This document shows positions 59,400 through 64,000 of a stretch of DNA of 64,000 bases, one piece after another. Under the pieces are notes generated by a model. It worked only from the letters and a program-made list of their open reading frames with translations, was not told the origin of the DNA and made no database searches. Source of the stretch: Dryococelus australis (Eukaryota; Arthropoda; Insecta; Phasmatodea; Phasmatidae); contig CM057000.1 in assembly GCA_029891345.1 (NCBI GenBank), positions 132,048,163-132,112,162 of the forward strand, read 5' to 3'. The translations under genes were made by a program, and so were the position numbers. Every line of letters starts with the position of its first letter. The first letter of the stretch is position 1.

Positions 59400-60755
59400 G
59401 AAAAATGTGAAAACTAGGAAGTGTACGGAAATTGTAACGCCTGGGAACAATCCTGGAATTGTACAAGAATTTCTTTGCATGTGCTGGATTAATGCCATAA
59501 CAGAAATGGCTTCTTGTAGCTACACAAGTCATTAGTAGAAATAAAATTGCTCATTAATTTTCTCTTTTAAAGTTTGGGAAATCAATCTGCATTGTTTATA
59601 TCACTATTAGGGCACAAAATAAATACTGAGGTACTGTGTTGCCAATACATATTTATAGAAAATCTCTCTACACTGGAAAATTTGCCAGGTTCCTATATTA
59701 TCAATAGTGAAACGTTTATTTCAGCACCTAGTGGGAGTTTAAAACGTCGCAAACTCCCTATTTAATTGCTAGAAAAGTCACAGTATTACATAGCTAAAAT
59801 AAATTAAAAGATTTTTTCTTCTATCACCAGAGTTGCTAAATTGGCAACACTGCAAATGCAAGCTTGTAAATATTGGAACGAAAATGAGAACAGTTTTGTT
59901 TTTATGTTGGTGTACCTGTTACAGCTTGTGGTGTTCCATTCCAATCCAGTCTTCAAATGGCAATCTTTTGTGAGATTCATTTCTTGTGTGATTTTTCTTG
60001 TCTTTGTTTCTTCTTATTTGTGTTTTTATAGTGCATCAGTACTGTTATGATGACAAGCACAATGGTTTGGCTAAACAGTTGGTGCCATTAGTGTTTATCT
60101 TAGTGCTGCAGAAATTGTTGGCATTGTTTTGCTCCCGTTCTAATAAAAACAAATATTTTCAATCAAACGGAGACATTTTTAAAATACAAAATTGGTTTTG
60201 TTCCAGTTTTTGTAATTGTCACTTAAAAACATTCCAGAAACTACTTTGTTTGTGTAGTTCAGTATTAAACATGATGCATGATGCATTTATGCGCTTCTAT
60301 GAAGCGCTCTCTACTAAATGACTTTTCCCCATCTTAGAGCGCAATATTCCTTATGGGGCAAGTTGAGCATTACCAACAGTACATGGAAGTGGGACACACG
60401 CCCACAGGGTACTTTTGCTTTGCCCAACTGCTACTATACACAAGTGCCTAGATTACACTGTTCACCGAGATTCACGTAAAAGCAGTCATGTCAACACCCC
60501 TCTCCGAAGATTGTACTATCTACAGAGCCGCCGGCACCCTCCAGGAAGGTTGCACCAGTTCCACAGTGCATCACTGGGGGGCAGCACACAATCTACTGGA
60601 GTAACACAGCCTCTAGAGCCTCCCGCTGAGGTGATGAGATTTGTCAACGCCTCCATCCCACGAGATAAGAAAATCACCACCCCTACTTAAGCTGGAATTT
60701 CTAACCCCAAAGAAGTGAGGCTAGCTTCCCCCTCGTCCTTCTGAGGACCTAAGAG
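59400..60755. other. Intronic, no gene seen
   Basis: The + frame 59998-60321 is hydrophobic-to-Cys-rich but unrecognised, probably chance in an AT-rich stretch. Confidence 0.3.
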
Positions 60756-60759
60756 CTCC

Positions 60760-61475
60760 AAAATTTAGTATAAAAGGACCAGGGGAGCAGACCTCAGGGC
60801 AGTCTACTGCACTTCCACTGCTGTAATGGCCGGAGGTGTCAGCCATGAGTAAGTGCTTGCAAACCCTCTTCCACCGATTGCCGAGTCCGGAGACTATCTA
60901 CAGGGTGCGCCAGCCACTAGACCCTTCTTTGTGCCAGTACTCGTGATCAACCAGAGGACCGTGATGTCTTCAGCAGCTCCGGAGGACCACCGCCTTCTAG
61001 AGGGTCCCATCCTCTTCGGCAGCCTCCAGCTCTACAGCACCAGCAGTCTTTTGAGGGCTGCCAATGCCATCCAGAGGGTTCTGCCGACATCTCTCGCATC
61101 GACTTCCCCTTCTTCCTTGGTAACAAGTCACGACAACGTCCCCTCTGGACAACCCACTCTTGTACTAGCCAAGCAATCTACCATCTGCCTTCTGGTGACA
61201 TCCTCTTCAGCTTAGGTTCCTTCAGAACACACCCTTCAATTAGGGATTAATTATTTAATTTGGCTATTATTAAGTTAATCTTTTCTCGCCTGATTAATCT
61301 AATTACATTACGTAACAATTACCTTTTGCATCCAGGTTGCCTTCGCCTGGCTCGTTTAAGATAAGAGTTAACTTCCGTTAATTCATTATTGCTTTATTAG
61401 GAGAGTGCAGGACCACATGTACAAGTATTCTGCAATAAACATACTTTTATTTCAAACCTAAAGTTTTCACAGATT
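60760..61475 (+). mobile_element. LTR-like module 1 (TATA and poly(A) signal)
   Basis: 'agtataaaaggaccagg' near 60766 is a TATA box followed by a C-rich start zone, and AATAAA lies at about 61434 before a T-rich stretch. The 120-codon + frame at 60853-61215 is Ser/Pro/Thr-rich and unrecognised. The layout resembles a solo LTR or a retroelement transcript unit; a partner was not found. Confidence 0.35.
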
Positions 61476-61924
61476 TCTCACTTCTAACTTTGAACCCCAC
61501 TTAGACCCTTAAGATAATGTAAGAGCTTAGTCTGCTATAAGGAAAGGCCGGTTACTCATGTATTAAACCACAAATTTAAATACATACATACAAATTAAGA
61601 GGTAAAGTTCTGCCAGCCGATAGATCTTCGGATGTGCCTGAATCACACTAGGAACTCTTCCACATATGGAATCGAGTGGCGTAGTTTCCTCCGTCACCGC
61701 TGGGTAATGGCCAGATTGGAGAATGAGCGTTAGGCATTAGGACGGACGCTCCAATGCCAAATTGTATTTTTTACCAGCCAAGCCACATAAACTATGCTTT
61801 GAAGATCATCCAAGTACCATAGTGTGCCGCCAGATAGCCCTACTAGTATGATCGGCAAGCCTAGTTCCTGGATCCAGCACCAGCCACTGACATCACAGAC
61901 AAGAGGATATATGCCACACGTACG

Positions 61925-62420
61925 CCCTCCACAACTCCAGCCAGGTTGTGTTGGCAGGAGTATAAATAGTGGGCCGCTACCCTTGTAATGCCAGTCTGTT
62001 CTGTTCCTTCACCACTCACTCATGCCGAAGGAACCATCGGCTTCCTGGTTCTCATCACACTCCTTGTACCGAGGATTATCTCCAACTATCTTGTCTTCAC
62101 CGCATTATTTGCTGAACACTCTACCTGCACCTTACCTGTCTTTACTGCATTCTGTGCCGAAGACTCCTATCATCATAACATTGTTAAACACATTACATTG
62201 CTCGCCCCGTCAGGGCAGCATAGTAGAGTAGTCCAGTTTAAGTTAGTATCATAATGCTGTGTACCCTGCCATTGTTAGCCTAAGATCAGGTCGCCTTAAC
62301 CTGTCTTGTGTAGTGTTAAGCTTCCGTAAGCTCGTGCGGACATTGGGAGGTTGTGCGACACCACCCTTTTATTTCCGTGAGAGAAATAAATAGATATTTA
62401 ACCAACTGGGGTATCTTTCT
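61925..62420 (+). mobile_element. LTR-like module 2 (TATA and poly(A) signal)
   Basis: 'gagtataaatagtggg' near 61950 and 'gagaaataaatagat' near 62382 are about 430 bp apart. The sequence after it enters the repeat family of 54.7 kb. A solo LTR is the likeliest explanation. Confidence 0.4.
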
Positions 62421-62499
62421 TGTAGTCTAGAACCTCTCTCAGTAGACATCAGGCCCATCTGAGGGAAAGCGGGTGAATGGGAGATTTACTGAATACCAC

Positions 62500-64000
62500 C
62501 ACACCAAGTAGAGTACCCAAACACATCCTGGATGGCCACCCTTTCCATGCACCCTAATGGACGGAACAGTAGAGCCCGGGCACTAGGTATTCTGCCTCTT
62601 GAGGTCAGCTTGTTGGCTTGGTGCTTGCCCTCTGCACCGTGCTTTCGCGCCAGAAGGGGTATTCCCAGAGTTGGGAAGACTGGTCATCCTGAGACACTCA
62701 CCCCTGTGCTGGGACTGTCCGCCCGTGAAACCCGACTCTCAATGTTCATCATACTTCTTGCATCAAGCACTGTGATAGGGATACCGCACTTGGTTGGCAG
62801 ACACGGTACGTGGTTCTACATTTGTATGGGACAACACTTTGCCTGCTCCACTTGCGTAAGCTTGATATTAGTGATTCTATCCGTATGCGTTATTCCCGTC
62901 TGAGTGGTGTCAGAGAATGGGTTAAATGGCTAAACGCTGTCTCAGAACCTCAGCAGGAGCTTAACCCCACTTGCTGTACTTGCACACTTTCCACCGAGGG
63001 AAAGAGCTCAAACGATCAGACACCTACAGAGACCAACCATAACGGAGATTCTCGCAGATCTTTTCACCGCATCTGTCTGCCTCCAAGAGGAAACATCCTG
63101 TGTTCGCCACCTATATGAGTGTACATGACAGCTCCAGGGATCACCAATCCTCGCTGGTGGGGATTTGAGATAGCTGAACCCACCCCAGCGACCGTATTCA
63201 CTAGTGAACACCCGACCACCAGCCAACCACATTCTAAATCACCCAAGCTTGAATCACCGCATGTCAGGCAACTGCCACAAGTTACATGTCGCCGAGATAC
63301 ACTGGCAAGGGAAAAAACGACCTAAATGCAAAGTGGTACTCACTGTACCTGACTTTGTGCCTTGCTGCAAAGCTACCAGGCCCGTGCTATATACCAGATG
63401 CACTCAGGTATCATGTAAAGAAGATAGTCCTAATCCCCGAACCCAGGTGCAACTGACCTAGTGCTCACCAAAACTCTTTAGACGTGGTGACGTACCTTTC
63501 TCAGCCTCAAGGTGTCACGTCATGCATCAACGCGTACTCAAAGAAGTCATTGAGGAACTGAGTAGAATACCTCCTTCGGATTCTGATACTACTATCCCGT
63601 TGTTTTGACCGGCCAGTAAGTTACCAGCCTAACAGCATCCAGCATACCAGTTTATTGTTCAGTACAGAGATACTATCTTATGCCTAGACAGGCATTGGAT
63701 AAATCTCATCCAACAGATACCGTCTCGGCGAAGGTTAGTGTGTGTGATTCCAGACTTCATTCCCACTAGAAAACCCACTAGGCTCATCTTGTACAACAGT
63801 CGAGCCTCTAAGTATTCATAAGGCCCCTGCCTTTTTTAATGTTCCTCGCAATACCGTCATCACGTTGGTTGAAGTCAACCACCATAGGGGAAACCAGAGC
63901 TGCTTATAAGAAAACTAACATGGTAAAATTTGTCTTAAACAATTAACATCTCCAGTTATTTATTCAGGGCAAATGCAAACAAATCTCCTGTACAATATTC
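62500..64000. other. Retroelement-like DNA at window end, no gene
   Basis: 62526-62750 repeats the 54.75 kb unit. Beyond, overlapping short frames (for example 62810-63118 and 63204-63461) have no recognised domain. No AARS exon 7 was found. Confidence 0.3.

Overview
This is arthropod nuclear DNA, most likely insect. It is AT-rich, has interrupted genes with GT-AG introns, and is crowded with decayed transposable elements. Two cellular genes are recognisable, both on the + strand. The last exon of the class III phosphatidylinositol 3-kinase gene (Vps34/PIK3C3) lies at 238-469. Six exons of cytosolic alanyl-tRNA synthetase (AARS) lie between 24418 and 59189 and encode about the first 321 residues, i.e. 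the aminoacylation domain. The rest of AARS must lie to the right of the window. No other intact host gene was found; most of the sequence is intron or intergenic DNA made of mobile-element remains.

Layout. 1-2050: end of Vps34 and its 3' UTR. 2.1-12.1 kb: remains of Ty3/gypsy retrotransposons, including a gag fragment (-), a + strand element with diverged LTRs and a broken pol, and a - strand pol with an LTR at about 11.65-12.06 kb. 13.0-16.4 kb: two long imperfect palindromes (foldback-type repeats). 18.2-23.2 kb: two unrelated broken transposon-derived genes, one with a DNRGGQNKN motif and one hAT-like. 24.4 kb: first coding exon of AARS.

AARS intron between coding exons 1 and 2 (24580-39182) holds the most interesting content, a 9 kb truncated Polinton/Maverick (adintovirus-like) element at about 27.0-36.15 kb. 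Its recognisable genes are protein-primed DNA polymerase B (+), a penton-like protein (-), an A32-type packaging ATPase (+), a retroviral-type integrase (-), a repeat-containing fibre-like protein (-), a fused membrane-active/minor-capsid plus adenovirus-type protease (-), a protein ending in a parvovirus-like phospholipase A2 domain (-), the double-jelly-roll major capsid protein (+), and a short acidic open frame (-). All but the last are broken by stops or frameshifts, and several catalytic residues are gone. A 230 bp MITE sits inside the minor-capsid/protease gene.

The later AARS introns carry a TIR element with a transposase remnant (38.2-39.0 kb), a 23 bp minisatellite (46.77-47.26 kb), tRNA-derived SINEs (49.2 and 51.8 kb), pogo-like MITEs, two copies of one retroelement-like repeat (44.2 and 52.1 kb), nested TIR elements (55.9-58.7 kb), and, after exon 6, LTR-like modules at 60.8-62.4 kb. 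The two host genes have no visible functional link to the mobile DNA; AARS has simply grown large introns filled with it.
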